From contig NW_020654810.1 in NCBI RefSeq assembly GCF_003589595.1, positions 21,380,350 to 21,444,349 of the forward strand: DNA of 64,000 bases, written 5' to 3'. Below, piece after piece: positions 1 to 10,711 of the stretch; the stretch's first letter is position 1, and every line of letters starts with the position of its first letter. The notes beneath the pieces were generated by a model. That model made no database searches, was not told the DNA's origin, and saw nothing but the letters and a program-made list of their open reading frames with translations. The position numbers and the translations under genes were made by a program. This stretch comes from Hyposmocoma kahamanoa. Lineage: Eukaryota; Arthropoda; Insecta; Lepidoptera; Cosmopterigidae.

Positions 1-225
1 TATTGTTTACATTACTGCCGAACATATTAATTATTTCTTAAAAAATCCAAAATAGGCGCTTTGTCGTCTTTCGACCAACATTTGAAATCGTAATATTGTG
101 ACATTGATAATATGAAATAAAGGATTTTATTCTATTTCTTGCGCTGAATAAATCGCTTATAAAATCAAATATTATCGTAACTCAATCTGTCGCTATTATC
201 GCAACTGTCGTGTCGTTATAAATAA

Positions 226-548
226 CAGTAGAGCACCTTGTGAAAGAGTTCGTCCTGGCAAGTTTTGTCACATTATCTATTTCTGCCGCCAAGTAATAGT
301 GTGAATATTATTCCGTTCGGATTTTGAAGAGTAGGGGTGCTCGTGAAATTGCACATGTGACTTGTAACTTATGTCTCAGAGTGACGGATGCAGTGGCAAT
401 GCCCCTCGGATCTTTGAGTTTTAAAGCTCTGAAAGGCACTGCAACTGTTATGGACAGGCGTGTCGCTTACCGCCAGGCCTACGACTTGTTGGCCCCGTCA
501 CTTGGTATTACAAATAAGAAAAATAAAAATAAAAAACTAAAAAATAAT
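226..548 (+). repeat. FamA interspersed repeat, near full length
   Basis: This is a copy of the commonest repeat in the window, called FamA here. It starts around GTAGCAGTAGAGCTCCTTG, passes through CTGCCGCCAAGCAGTAATG and GTGACTTGTCAACTTATGTC, and ends in TCACTTGRTATTATAAAAA with an A-rich tail. About 24 copies or fragments occur on both strands. I see no terminal inverted repeats and no tRNA boxes. The A-rich end suggests a retroposed element (SINE-like, or the 3' end of a LINE), but the class is not settled. A short open frame in its second half (..TATVMDRRVAYHQ..) recurs between copies only because the copies are similar. Confidence 0.8.
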
Positions 549-570
549 TGAACTGAGAAAACATGACCAT

Positions 571-805
571 GGAATACAAAGATCCGACAAAAAAGAACAT
601 AGAAGAATTCGTGACGTCCGCTGGTTCGTTCAGTGGCTTAGTCGGCATATCGTCTGGCACGGTTTGCTAGAAGACGTGCGTTCGAATTCGGCCGGATCAA
701 AGGAATTTTTGGAGTTCGATTTTTGTAACTTTTTAAAAAATTATAAAAAACTAGTGGAGTAATTTCACAAAAATAATTGAATATCGATTCAATACAAATT
801 TAATG
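571..805 (+). repeat. SINE-2, tRNA-derived SINE
   Basis: The head carries a pol III type 2 promoter: A box TGGCTTAGTCGGC near 634-646 and B box GTTCGAATTCGG near 680-690. A conserved body follows (CCGGATC-AAGGAATTTTT, then TTCGATTTTTGTA). It ends in a region matching GTGGAGTAATTTCACAAAAA and TTGAATATC. Other copies lie at 5215-5405, 11850-12350, 36446-36613 and 49025-49200. The tRNA-like head, the length of about 230 bp and the dispersal fit a SINE. It cannot encode protein and would depend on a LINE for movement. Confidence 0.75.
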
Positions 806-813
806 ATTTCGAA

Positions 814-1098
814 CATTGACTTACAATTATATGGACGTCGGGTCCGCGCTAAAAAGTGTCCGAACTTATAGGGCGTTAAAATCGTATACAGAGCGTCATT
901 CACGCTTTAGTCTTCGTTTGTTCGACTGACAGTGAAGCAAGCAAAATTAGACAGTACTGCGATGACATTACAATTAAATTCAACGTTTTAGCTTTTTCAT
1001 ATTCCTTTACATGTCACTACGTTTAAATAGGTTGTCTTGGGACATTTTTTTCGTGGTTTTTGTGTTAGACCCGTCGTCCATTTATTTGTAAGTCAATG
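814..1098. mobile_element. MITE-D, short TIR element with 8-bp TSD
   Basis: The element starts CATTGACTTACAATTATATG and ends with the inverted version, giving TIRs of about 29 bp with three mismatches. It is flanked by a perfect 8-bp direct repeat, ATTTCGAA (806-813 and 1099-1106). A second, nearly identical copy lies at 30351-30637. There is no coding capacity. An 8-bp duplication fits the hAT or P superfamilies; the CA..TG ends allow either. Confidence 0.85.
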
Positions 1099-1284
1099 AT
1101 TTCGAAATTTAAAAAAAATCTGAATGACTCTTATTGTGAATAATGGGATTACGTAATAATTAGTTATTCAATTATAAACGAGAATAGAAATTTATTGGTT
1201 CCATTCAGTAAATTTTAAACTCTCAAATTGTGTTTTCTCAATTCCATTAGTAATGAGTTACGTTAGTATTTGGTTCATGTGTCT

Positions 1285-1569
1285 AGTAGTAATCGACCTT
1301 CTTGTGAAAGAATTTATCGTGAGAAGTACCGCTACCTTACCTATTTCTACCGTCAAGCAATAATGGGAGCATTACTGCGCTTCGATTGTGAAAGGTAAGG
1401 ATGCTGGTGATACAACAGGCATACAGGACTTTTCAACTTACGTTTCACGGTGACGTGCGTAGCGGCAGAGTTCCAGATCTTTACAATTTAAGGCTGTGAC
1501 TGTTATGGACCGCCGTGTCGCTTGCCACCAGGCGCGCGACTTGTTCGTGTCACTTGGTATCATAAAATG
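1285..1569 (+). repeat. FamA interspersed repeat, diverged copy
   Basis: The order of segments is that of FamA (CTTCTTGTGAAAGAATTTATCG, CTACCTTACCTATTTCTACCG, CTGTTATGGAC, TTGTTCGTGTCACTTGGTATC), with many substitutions and small deletions. It is older than the 54056 or 34076 copies. Confidence 0.7.
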
Positions 1570-2451
1570 AGTTGAAAGATGCCTGTTGAATCGGTGTACT
1601 GTTTTACCTACACTATGGTTTTCCATAGCTGTGTTTTGTACCAGTCACATTAATTATTCCCGCTCATGTCTGTCCCAGACGGGGTTTTTGCTCTCTAGTG
1701 TCCCGGGACTAGAAAAACGGGATTTGAAAAATAACTAATTTGGAAATTAACTTGTTTGCGTGTTCCATTTTGTTACAGACTTGTTTGGGAGCAGACGTTC
1801 CTTTCCGAACTAATTACATCGTGCTTAATTTTGAAATGAAAAATGGGAATGGAATTTCGAAGTTCTTTTGCGCGGAATTGTTTGGCGGATTTCACGTTTT
1901 TACGTAGATATAGATGGAAACCTTTGATATGATAAATAATTGAGTAAATTGTACTAACGGTCCTGTAGTTATTCTTTTGATCTGGATGTGGGTGATTCTA
2001 CTCATGAATATGAACATCTTTTACTATGACGACCGCTTTGAAATCGCGAAATAAAAATAGTTGGCAGAAAAGAACATTTTTGCGACTCCTAAATCTCTAC
2101 CCTAAATTAAAATAGCCTGTTCTATAATGGATTCCCTAAAATACCTGACCCTCTAACTGACCATTAGGTTTCTAAATAGATAACAGTAAAGAGAAGTGCT
2201 AAACAAATTATTTGACTGTTAACCTGTGAGCCGTAGTATTAATTTTGTTGGGACTGTTTTTCCTTATTTTGATTTTTAATGTATACTTACGTATACTTTA
2301 CAGAATACAAATTTCAAGCTGGAATTGCTTTATAGTTTTCTGTTGAATGCGTAATTAAGATATCTTAGGACATCGATTGTGTATAAGCTTATTCTGACAT
2401 ACTCACATTACTTTTCTTTCTAAAATATTCATTGTAACGAAAGAAAAAGAA
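1570..2451. other. No recognised feature
   Basis: AT-rich sequence with stop codons in all frames. I see no repeat family from this window, no tRNA-like boxes and no exon. Confidence 0.5.
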
Positions 2452-2560
2452 GAAGAATCATCGAAATCGGTTGACAAATGATTGATGAGTTACCGCGTAA
2501 CATACACAAAAAATACAGTCCAATTGAAAACCTCCTTTTATTAAAGTCGGTTAAAAAAAT
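2452..2560 (-). repeat. FamC fragment (5' end)
   Basis: Read on the minus strand it gives TTTAACCGACTTTAATAAAAGG, then GTATGTT...ACGCGGTAACTC and AACCGATTTCGATGATTC. This is the first 110 bp of FamC; the rest is missing. Confidence 0.7.
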
Positions 2561-3853
2561 ATTTCTACATTAAGATAATTTAGTTTCGACAGTAATTTTA
2601 ATTGATTGTTTATTATTATAAAGTGTATTCTGCATCTTATAAGTAACAGAACACAAAATTCTTTACATTGCAGCATCTGTAGTTTAATTCCAACATTGGT
2701 TTACCTATTTCAAATATGCAGGATTCGTCTCTGGCGTATGTACACTTCCAAATGTACAGCTTTCAAAAATATGCGTTTTTCATAAAAGGTCCCTTCAAAC
2801 GTTTAAATTAAATAACACGCATATTTTAAAAAGTCCTTTAAAAGGTCCTATTCATAATAATTGCCCCCTTTCCGGCGCACGCGCAAAATTAACCCTATTC
2901 AGTTGGAAATAGAATTAAAAACGTAGGTTTTTTAGCACTGGACGAGGCGAATCGAATTACCTTTTTTACAATTCTCTTTCTCACGGTATAAATAATATAA
3001 AAAGTAAACTGGCATATTTGATATTTGAACGTAACTAGATGAGTCTTGTATTAAACTGTCTTAATTTATTAGCCGATTACCTGTTTCATGTTCAAGTATA
3101 TGAAATGAAACTGTTATTATGCGATTTTATTTATATAAATTTATACGTTGTGACTTTACAATGTCACCCAAAGTACTCATAATATTAATCCTGAGTAACA
3201 TTATAATGTGAACAATAAGAAAGAAAGAAATAAAAATAAAACAATGAAATAATAATAATCAATCATGCTAAGAACACTTTGTGATTGTACCCTTGGGTCC
3301 TAAACATGCTTACACTCCACTGATGTTCACTGGTATTTACGCATTGTCAATTGAGTACTAAAACTAACAAAACATTTGAGCTATACATATATATGAGCAC
3401 GGGAAAATCTTACAAGCGCGATTTAGAAGTTTCATAAAATGTTACTAACGCCATCTAGTTTTAACAACACTAATAAACCCTATTTGTTCACTTCAGTATA
3501 CTGAAAATTATCTCAATGTTAACTACAAGGACTCCTTTCTGTTAAATTAAGCATTAAACTAAATAAAGATTATGGTTACATAATCAACAAAACGTATTGT
3601 CATAAAGAAATGTCATAGTTATATATTACTTTCGGTAATTTGTCAGTGAGCACATTGTTATCACGGACCTCGTCTAGGAAAAATTGTGCAAGCAACTTCT
3701 TGAAGCCGCGAATAAAAATAGCTTTTTTATGTAAATACATGAAAAACGCTCATTTCAGGGCCTCTAACTAGAACATTTCGTGTAGTGATTTATCAGATAT
3801 ATAATACACAATGTAAAAGTGATAAATAGCAATCTTCTATTTCAACGAAGCTG
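2561..3853. other. No recognised feature
   Basis: AT-rich intergenic sequence with only short frames. The run GAAAGAAAGAAATAAAAATAAAAC near 3220 is simple sequence. I see no gene. Confidence 0.5.
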
Positions 3854-3907
3854 ATGCCATGGCTAAGAATTAATTGTTACTTGATTAAAGAAACGAAGAA
3901 TCGAAGC

Positions 3908-4175
3908 ATTCTGGGCTTTAAGCGCATTCGGCGCAATACAATGTTGCGTTCGATGACTGGCATTGTTCATGTGCGGAACAAAACAGTCATGATATGGGAT
4001 TGCGCTGGCCACGTTAGCCGAATGCGACCCGAGAAGTGGGCGAACGTCACTCTTCGGGTGCCCGAGGATGGAAGGCGTTGGCGGGATTATCTTGATGGGT
4101 TTAAGAAAGAGTGGTGGAAAATCACCAAAGACAGCCTCGACCTTTGCCCAGCAGTGGGATACAATAGTTAATAAT
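3908..4175 (+). pseudogene. RTE-type LINE, C-terminal end of ORF2, frameshifted
   Basis: The translation contains RNTMLRSMTGIVHV, WDCAGHVSRM, KWANVTLRVPEDGRRW and RDYLDGFKKEWWK. It then continues, after a frame shift near 4115-4130, as FAQQWDT. This is the usual end of insect RTE-like endonuclease/reverse transcriptases (..WAGHV.RM...RW...DGRR..RRWRDDLD.F...FAQQWDT). The arginine-rich GRGRPRR stretch before WRD is deleted. An open frame runs from 3854, but its first 18 or so residues do not resemble the family. A short A-rich 3' region follows, as is usual for RTE. The catalytic reverse transcriptase core is absent, so this is a dead 5'-truncated copy. Confidence 0.75.
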
Positions 4176-4484
4176 TTAAAAAAATTAAAACGGGCATTTG
4201 TAATTTTTCATGCAAGCGTTACCAGTTACGTTACTTATACTGCGGTACTGTCGACTGCACATGTCGCTCGGAAACAATGTTCTAATCCAGTTGGACAAAT
4301 TAAATCTTTCTCTTCAAGTGCTCGTGTGATGCGATTAGTTCACAGTTGTTACTTTGTTTGTTAGATAAATGGAAACGCGAACACACGATTGCAGGAAGAT
4401 GAAAATTACGCTATGGATTATTTCAACAAGTTTCAATCTCCAAAACAGAAACAACTGAGCTAAGAGAGCAGCTGTTAGCTGAGT

Positions 4485-4600
4485 TTGTTATGAGAGTAGG
4501 CCGCGACACGGCAATCCGGTTCGAGTCCAGTCTGATCGATGGAATCTTTATTTGTGTTCAATCTTTGTATCAAACGTAATAACATTTTTTTCTCATTATT
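4485..4600 (+). repeat. Diverged tRNA-like SINE fragment, SINE-2 related
   Basis: It holds TTAGCTGAGTTTGTTATGAG, then CCGGTTCGAGTCC, a good B box, then GATCGATGGAATCTTTATTTG and TTCAATCTTTGTAT. The last segments match the SINE-2 body, and the head differs from the main SINE-2 type. It is probably an old or related subfamily. Confidence 0.5.
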
Positions 4601-4797
4601 AAAAGAGCTTTGCCACAAAATGCGACTACGCTACATACAATTATTTAGTAAAGTAGGGTGAGCATTGTAGCAGGTTAGAGGCAATTTGCAACCGTAATTG
4701 CAAGCCTCTGTCTACAATAACAAACTTGTGAATTATTTTCCAAAAAAAAAAAAAAAATTATGTTAACAAAACATTATGATATTCAATAAATAAATAT

Positions 4798-4970
4798 TGC
4801 AGTAGAACTCCTTGTGAATGAGTTCGATCAAGGACCTTCTGCCAGTATACAGTCAGGGTGCTGCTGGTGAAACTATGGACATTTGACTCGACTTTTTTCT
4901 CAGAATGACAGGCGCAGCGACAGTGTCCTTCAGATATTTGCGATATAAAGCTGCGAGTGGTGCTGCAATT
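4798..4970 (+). repeat. FamA fragment, interrupted by SINE-1
   Basis: It runs from the FamA start (GCAGTAGAACTCCTTGTGAA) to GCGAGTGGTGCTGCAATT, where SINE-1 takes over. The last third of FamA does not resume beyond the SINE. Confidence 0.7.
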
Positions 4971-5172
4971 GCACACACTCAACACAGCCCCGCACTAGGG
5001 AAACCCTGTGTCGCGGATGCCATGGACATAGATATAGACAACCACAAATTACACCCAAACTCACGAGAGAAATAAATATAGGCCCTACAAATATTTCTGC
5101 CGGCCCAGGAATCGAAACTGGCACCTCTGCGTAGCAGTCCGGCATGGTAACGGTTCGGCCGCGGAGGCAGTT
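4971..5172 (-). repeat. SINE-1, tRNA-derived SINE
   Basis: Read on the minus strand: AACTGCCTCCGCGGCCGAAC (A-box region), CAGTTTCGATTCC (B box), TATTTATTTCTCTCGTGAG, TGTAATTTGTGGTTGTC, then CACAGGGTTTCCCTAGTGCG and GTTGAGTGTGTGC. The 18985 copy has the same order on the other strand. The usual TTA-rich tail is missing here. Confidence 0.8.
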
Positions 5173-5214
5173 GACACGGCACGGAGTAATTTGACGAGTC
5201 TCATGATTTTCATG

Positions 5215-5405
5215 TTTTTATTGAATGCCAAGATGTTTTACTATCATGATATTCAATTATTTTTGTGAAATCGCTGCATTAGTTTCTTATAATAATTAAT
5301 AACAAAAATCGAACATTCAGAAAAAATTCCTTCGATCCGGCCGGATGCGAACCGACTTCTTCTAGCAAACCGTGCCAGACGCTATGCTAACTAAGCCACG
5401 GAACT
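5215..5405 (-). repeat. SINE-2 copy
   Basis: The minus strand reads GTGGCTTAGTTAGCATAGCG (A box), CACGGTTTGCTAGAAG, GGTTCGCATCCGGCCGGATC (B box with one change), AAGGAATTTTTTCTGAATG. It ends TTTGTGAAATC near 5270 and ATTCAATAAA near 5220. Confidence 0.75.
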
Positions 5406-5463
5406 TGATGCAAACCTTTGTTTTTGGTTTTTAACGACTTTTTATGCCGTAGCTCCATTAAAT

Positions 5464-5608
5464 ACCATGTAACAGTAATTTCACCAGCACCCTTACCAAT
5501 TCGAAACCGGAAAGCAGTAATACTCACATTACTGCTTGGCAGCAGAAACAGGTAGGGTGACAGTACTTCCCTAGACGAACTCATTCACAAGAAGCTCCAC
5601 CGCTACAA
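5464..5608 (-). repeat. FamA fragment (5' half)
   Basis: It contains AATTTCACCAGCACCCTTAC, TACTGCTTGGCAGCAGAAAC and CTTCCCTAGACGAACTCATTC in FamA minus-strand order. Only the first 145 bp of the family are present. Confidence 0.75.
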
Positions 5609-6598
5609 ATTGTATATAGTATCTTCCTTGACAAACTTTTTCAAAAAGAGCTTTAGTACTATTAAAATTGTCAGTTCTTAATTTCAGCGTACAGTGTACA
5701 ACGTAGAGTGACCACAAAGCGTGTACTTTATACAGAGGAAAATCTCCCTCAAGCCGAAAGCAGGCCATTAAAGACCCCCGACTTAAGATCAAGTGCCCTT
5801 ACTGTCTATTGGATATCGCCCTGACGCTAAGTATGAGGTGCATTTTACGCCGCATTACTCACAGACAACGGAATTTCTTGTAAGTATATTTAAAAGATAA
5901 ACACAAGGCGTAAGGGACGAAGTACAGAACACTCAGGGAAAGTTTTCGACTTTATGATTACCGGAATAAAGTTTTTTTTATATTTGCATGTATATATAAT
6001 ATAATAATGGGTACATTTTACACAAAAATGGAAATTTTCAGTCATTACACATCCGACATAAACAATATTATGTCATTATTTTCATAACGCCTAGTCTTGC
6101 ATTTATTAAACATTTGGCAGGTCAATGTTAAACACGCGCCGATTTACAGATGCAGTGGAACAAACATTGGTCATCGAGAGAACTCGTAAATCACGAATAT
6201 TTCCGAACGCTGCTGCCGCGTCTATAAATTATCGAATTAATGTCTGATGTATTTGAGATAATTAAATACGATACTTTATTATTTAACGTGCAGTACTGTT
6301 TTCAAAAATTTTGGGGTCATTCGGATTTTACGGAAGTTGCCGATTGCATTGTTAACCTATTCCATTATATTGGCCGTTATAATTTTCCCGTTCATTAGGT
6401 GGCTACTGCAATAAAAAAATTGCCTTAATTAATTAGAGACAAGCTTAATATTCAATTACGGTCACCTATTCCAATTATCGTATTTTTTTCTAAAATGATC
6501 AATAAAAAATTTACTTTACACGTTAAGGTTATATATGTATATATATAATATACCTAATACTAAAGTTAAGCATAATATAAATAAGTTCAATTTTATGT
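5609..6598. other. No recognised feature
   Basis: AT-rich, with short unsupported frames only (for example 5571-5792 minus). I see no family signature and no repeat shared with the rest of the window. The TATATATGTATATATATAAT run near 6530 is simple sequence. Confidence 0.45.
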
Positions 6599-6600
6599 AC

Positions 6601-6632
6601 AGTCAAAAGCACATCATGCTATGCACTTTTGT
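6601..6632 (+). repeat. Fragment of the 25137 TA-flanked MITE
   Basis: The sequence CAGTCAAAAGCACATCATGC after TA resembles one terminus of the 112-bp element at 25137-25248. No second terminus is seen. Confidence 0.3.
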
Positions 6633-6930
6633 TTTTTTATGCCACCAAGTGGCGGGACGAACAAGTCGTGGGTCTGGTGGTAAGCGACACGTCTGTCTAT
6701 AACAGCTGCAGTGCCACTCAGAGCTTCAAATCACAAAGATCTGAGGGCCACTGCCAGCTCCCTTCACCCTGAGACATAAGTTGACAAGTCCCATGCGCCT
6801 GTAATTTCACCAGCGTCCTCACCCTTCAAAACCGGAACGCAATAATGCTCACACCACGGCTTGGCGGTAGAAATAGGTAATGTGGCAGGCAAAAACCTTC
6901 CCAAAGATAACTCTTTCTCTAAGCGTCCAG
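6630..6930 (-). repeat. FamA copy
   Basis: All FamA blocks are present in minus order: CAAGTGGCGGGACGAACAAG, GTGGTAAGCGACACG, TGAGACATAAGTTGACAAG, CTTGGCGGTAGAAATAGG. The 5' end is eroded after the CTTCCC block. Confidence 0.8.
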
Positions 6931-7877
6931 CAACGAAACAAGATCATCAATGTGTAACTTGATGTGCTGCCATCTGTACTACACTTTTCTCCCATGGTTG
7001 TAATTTATTTATTATCATAAAAATAAAAAATAATCACAATTTAAGTTTCACTGTTATTTCTTCCTGTCACTCCGTCTTTTTGCATTTGTATTGTATTGTG
7101 AATATTTACGATTATAATACAAACGACGTTTTACTAGGTCAATTATTCAATGACAATGATGGAAAATAATGTCATTTCTGGCATCATCAAGTCTGTTTTC
7201 TTTTTGTTATCTGTGCCTGAAATGTTTTAAGAAAGATGGCTCCTAAGCCTCCGTCTTCCAAGATCACGCATTAAGCGTTAAGTACGATTGCGTTTTATGG
7301 CACAATGAACAACGAATGGGCATGTTGTGACCCTTTATAAAGGGAAAAATGGTTACCAAATTCTTTTGTTTGTATTTAGTAAATGTTTATTTGCAATAGT
7401 ATGGTTATGTTTGGTAAACGGACATAGAATTTTGGCCTATTATATTGTTTACAAAGACAGTGAAATTTTTCCTTGTAATGCATTTTGATGATAGAAGAAT
7501 GGCACCGCTGTATATTGTCAACGTCCCTCGTCAACAGTATATAATATCTATAACACTTAAACCATGATATTATCTCTTTAGAATAGCTTAGTATTTCATG
7601 ATGTCACCCTCAATGTCACTTAGCACTGTCTGGTAGATCGTTCAATATTTTTAGTTGAGTAGTGTAGTGTAGTTTCTATTTTTATAGATAAATATATTAT
7701 CCATGTCGAGTCCGGGCCATTTTTAGCACAAAATCGATCTATTTCGTATTTTGTTCATCTTCGTAAACATTGTGACTCATGAACTTTGTGAACATTAAAT
7801 TTATATCATGTATGAAAACCATAAACAATGAAAACAAAAAAACACACGTGGAAGTGTAACACAATATGAAAAATGGT
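6931..7877. other. No recognised feature
   Basis: AT-rich sequence. I see no repeat family or coding stretch that can be supported. Confidence 0.45.
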
Positions 7878-8070
7878 AGGTTTTTAACCGATTTATTGTA
7901 CGTGTGTTACGCGAAAACTATATGAACCGATTTTGATGTTTTTTTTTGGAAAGATGGTACCTCAGTAAAGGGCCCATTTAAATTTGAAGAAAATATTTCA
8001 CTTCTAAGGGTGGCAAACTAGGGGATGAATGACTTTTGAGATTGGTTTTTTAGTACTCTGTACTGATAAT
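7878..8070 (+). repeat. FamC, short internally deleted form
   Basis: It begins GTTTTTAACCGATTTATTG and holds GTGTTACGCGAAAAC, AACCGATTTTGATG, GGCAAACTAGGGGATGAATG, and ends TTTTTTAGTACTCTGTACTG. The roughly 230-bp central part found in the 12822 and 28136 copies is absent. The same short form is seen at 10712. Confidence 0.75.
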
Positions 8071-8337
8071 TATTTAGTTACAGTTTTTAAACTAATTATT
8101 TTTAGTTTAAGTATATTATTACGTTTTGTCTTTTTCTTTACTTTTATTTACAAATTTCTACAAGCACCTATTATTTTAACTATTCGTTTATGTTTCAAAA
8201 TAGTGTTTTTTCATTATTATTTTTTATTTATTCCCTTCTAGCCTGTGTTATTACATATCTGTCTATAGCATAGTTCAATCTTTTTCTGTATTCATTAATA
8301 TTATAATAACTGTTCGTGCCAAAATAAATTAAAATAC

Positions 8338-8410
8338 TGCTTGGCGATAGAAATGGCGATAATGGCATTACCTCACTGGATGAACTCTTTCATAAGGAGC
8401 TATTTTGTTA
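8338..8410 (-). repeat. FamA fragment
   Basis: Short match to the FamA start region on the minus strand: CTGCTTGGCGATAGAAATGG and GATGAACTCTTTCATAAGG. Confidence 0.55.
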
Positions 8411-9650
8411 CCATATCTAATGTTATCTATTTAGCGTTAACATTTGCTATTGAAAAGAAGCTCAGTAACATCACACAGTTAAACAGAGACAAAAATAGTA
8501 TTAAATGCTATCTTAAAACCGCATTCTATTTGGGATTTAAAGAACAAATGTCTCGCCATTTCTTGGCGTCTATTTTATTGTTAGGCTGCCAAAACTTGAG
8601 TTCCAAGTCCCAGTTTGATTCCCATAGCCATTGTACGTTTTGGCAGCTTTTTCAGAACGAATAAATAGCAAATATTATATAAAACCTGAATTTTTCACAA
8701 AAGGCATATTCCAGCCATTTTTTTATGTACGGATTCTACATTTTTATAGAGACTTTGTTAAGTATCATCGTCTGAAAGGTTGAAACCGCATCCTTTATAC
8801 GTATTTGTATTGTGAAGGAACACGCTAAGACTGAGTTGCGGTCAGGAAGCACCCTTTCTTGAAAGCTCTTCACGCCACCCAACGAACAAAGACCCCCACC
8901 TAGTCACGCGCATTCCAAAATTATAAGAGCAAATTAAGTTGCACGGAGGGGTAGGGAAGGTTTAGTTAAACTGGTAGGCTTGCAAGACATGGCCACTTCA
9001 GTGGGCCTAATTTGAAGCTCAAGTATTTGCCACTTGAACCCGATCTATATATCCGTTTTAATCCAATGCTAGAAGGTATCTTCTTAAACTGGTAAGTGTG
9101 GTGTTGGTGTCTAATTAATGCAGAGCTGTACAGTAGTACAATTTTAGTGTAAAGAGGGCTCTAGGTAGTCGGTTTCAGGGTAATGGATTACCGTCAATAA
9201 ATAAGTAGCATTAGCATTATGTCTGAATGACGGCGGAGCTTCGTTTGAGTCGATTCCGGTTGGATTTCTGGTCTGACACAATGGATTCTTAGAAGGTAAT
9301 TAATTAAGCATGTTTGTGTAATGGTGCTTACGTAAAATGTAATGAATTTCATTAATATACATTAAATGTTTCGATAGAATGAGAAAATTTAATTATAAGC
9401 ACTCTCAGGTGATTCAGATTTCCAGATTCATTTATTTCTCAAATATAATATTACAGTATAAATTGCACTACATGTCAAAGTATAATAAATTATATAGAGA
9501 TCGTCAAACAAAAATGAAAATTATTAGATGAAAAATATACAATAATTATAAAATTAACAATTCGTTAATAATAATATTGTTGTCATTAAATTACATATCA
9601 AATATCATTCTCCATCAAGGATCGTCATAAGTTACTGTAATGTTTCTCAT
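8411..9650. other. No recognised feature
   Basis: I see no supported gene or repeat. The 107-codon frame at 8341-8664 overlaps the FamA fragment and is otherwise without family resemblance. A TTTATTTCTC stretch near 9430 could be a minus-strand LINE 3' end, but this is weak. Confidence 0.4.
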
Positions 9651-9908
9651 CTTTTTTTTGTGTTTTATAACATCAAGTGACGGGACGCCTGATGTTAAGC
9701 TACACGCCTGTCCATAACAGTTACAGTGCCATTCAGAGCTTTAAATTGCAAAGAACTGAGGGGCACTACTACTGCGTCATCCTGAGACATAAGTTGACAA
9801 GTCCTATGTGCCTGTAATTTCACCAGCACCCTTACCCATCCGGAACACAGTAATGCTGACATTAGTGCTTGGCAGCAGAAATAGGTAAGGAGTTCTACTG
9901 CTACTAAA
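9651..9908 (-). repeat. FamA copy
   Basis: It has the FamA 3' end (TATAACATCAAGTGACGGGA) through to CTACTGCTACTAAAC, with a short deletion in the GACGAACAAGTCGTGCGCC block and another in the GGTGGCAGTACTTCCCTGG block. Confidence 0.8.
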
Positions 9909-9959
9909 CTCATTATTTATTTTAAAGTGTATTCCGATGTTATTATAAGACTCATCTAA

Positions 9960-10130
9960 GTTTTTTAATAATACCAAGTGACGGGACGAACAAGTCGTGC
10001 GCCTGGTGGTAAGCGACACGCCTGTCCATAATAGCTACAGCACCAATCAGAGCTTTCAATCGCAAAGATCCTGGGGGCATTGCCACTGCGCAAATCACCA
10101 TGAGACAAGTTCCATGTAAGTTTGCAGTAA
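9960..10130 (-). repeat. FamA copy, 3' part, split by a P-like element
   Basis: It runs from TAATACCAAGTGACGGGACG to GACAAGTTCCATG and TTTGCAGTAA. FamA resumes at 10524 with TTACTGCTTGGCGGCAG, after the 377-bp insertion and one copy of its 8-bp duplication. Confidence 0.8.
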
Positions 10131-10138
10131 TGTTTACA

Positions 10139-10515
10139 CTTAGAATAATAACGCATATAAACCTAGCCCGCACACGCTAAGTGAGGCAAATTGAAGCGGT
10201 CCCAATGGGCCTACACGAGCGCGCGGGCCTTCAGTGCTCAGCTCAAGGTTGCACCGCGAACAGCTCAAGAATTTTAGCTAAAAATGACGAAATGTGCGGT
10301 AAATGAGTGTAAAAAATACGCCAGACAAACATAAAACAGATACTAACATCGCATTCCACAAGGAAGTAACGCGTTTCAACTTATAATTTTATATAAATAT
10401 TCACTAAAACCGAAAATTAACCTACAACTAAAACTAGCCTACATGAATGATTTTTGCTTCACTTATGACAGATCTTTTGATTTGAAACTATCATTCTATG
10501 CGTTATTATTCTAAG
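10139..10515 (+). mobile_element. P-superfamily-like non-autonomous element with THAP remnant
   Basis: The TIRs are identical: CTTAGAATAATAACGCATA (19 bp) at both ends. The element is flanked by an exact 8-bp duplication, TGTTTACA (10131-10138 and 10516-10523), inside a FamA copy. Reading plus, an ATG at 10284 opens a frame starting MTKCAVNECK, the beginning of a THAP C2CH zinc finger. One extra A relative to the 53592 copy shifts the frame, which ends at 10334. The expected NIAFHKEVTRFN continues in another frame. THAP fingers are the DNA-binding domain of P-element transposases, and P elements make 8-bp duplications. The assignment rests on these two points, because the TIR sequence itself is not one I recognise. 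Confidence 0.8.
10284..10334 (+). pseudogene. Frameshifted THAP-domain start
   Basis: Sixteen codons, MTKCAVNECK-KYARQT, then a stop. The pair of cysteines spaced C-x4-C matches the first two zinc ligands of the THAP C2CH finger. In the sister element at 53592 the frame continues through ..IIFHKEVTRFN... Here a 1-base insertion in the A run after GAGTGT breaks it. A remnant, not a gene. Confidence 0.65.
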
Positions 10516-10523
10516 TGTTTACA

Positions 10524-10645
10524 TTACTGCTTGGCGGCAGAAATAGATAAGGTGGCAGTACTTCCCTGGACGAACTCTCACAAGGAGCTCTACTACTATT
10601 TAAATTGCAATGATCTGTGGAGCACTGCCACTGCGCCATCGACAT
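10524..10645 (-). repeat. FamA, 5' part after the insertion, with an added fragment
   Basis: TTACTGCTTGGCGGCAGAAA to CTCTACTACTATT completes the FamA copy begun at 9960. A second short FamA piece (TTTAAATTGCAATGATCTG, CACTGCCACTGCGCC) follows at once, so the copy has also been rearranged. Confidence 0.65.
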
Positions 10646-10711
10646 CATAAATGCACTGCGCCCAGTCATCCCGTAATTTAATGCCTAAAAAAATTATTGA
10701 ATAAAAAGCCC

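Noticed and set aside
3854..3907. ATG at 3854 as a true start of the RTE protein
   Set aside because: The first 18 residues do not resemble the family; this is a truncated C-terminal piece that happens to have an upstream ATG.
8341..8664. 107-codon plus-strand frame as a gene
   Set aside because: It begins within a FamA fragment and has no recognisable domain.
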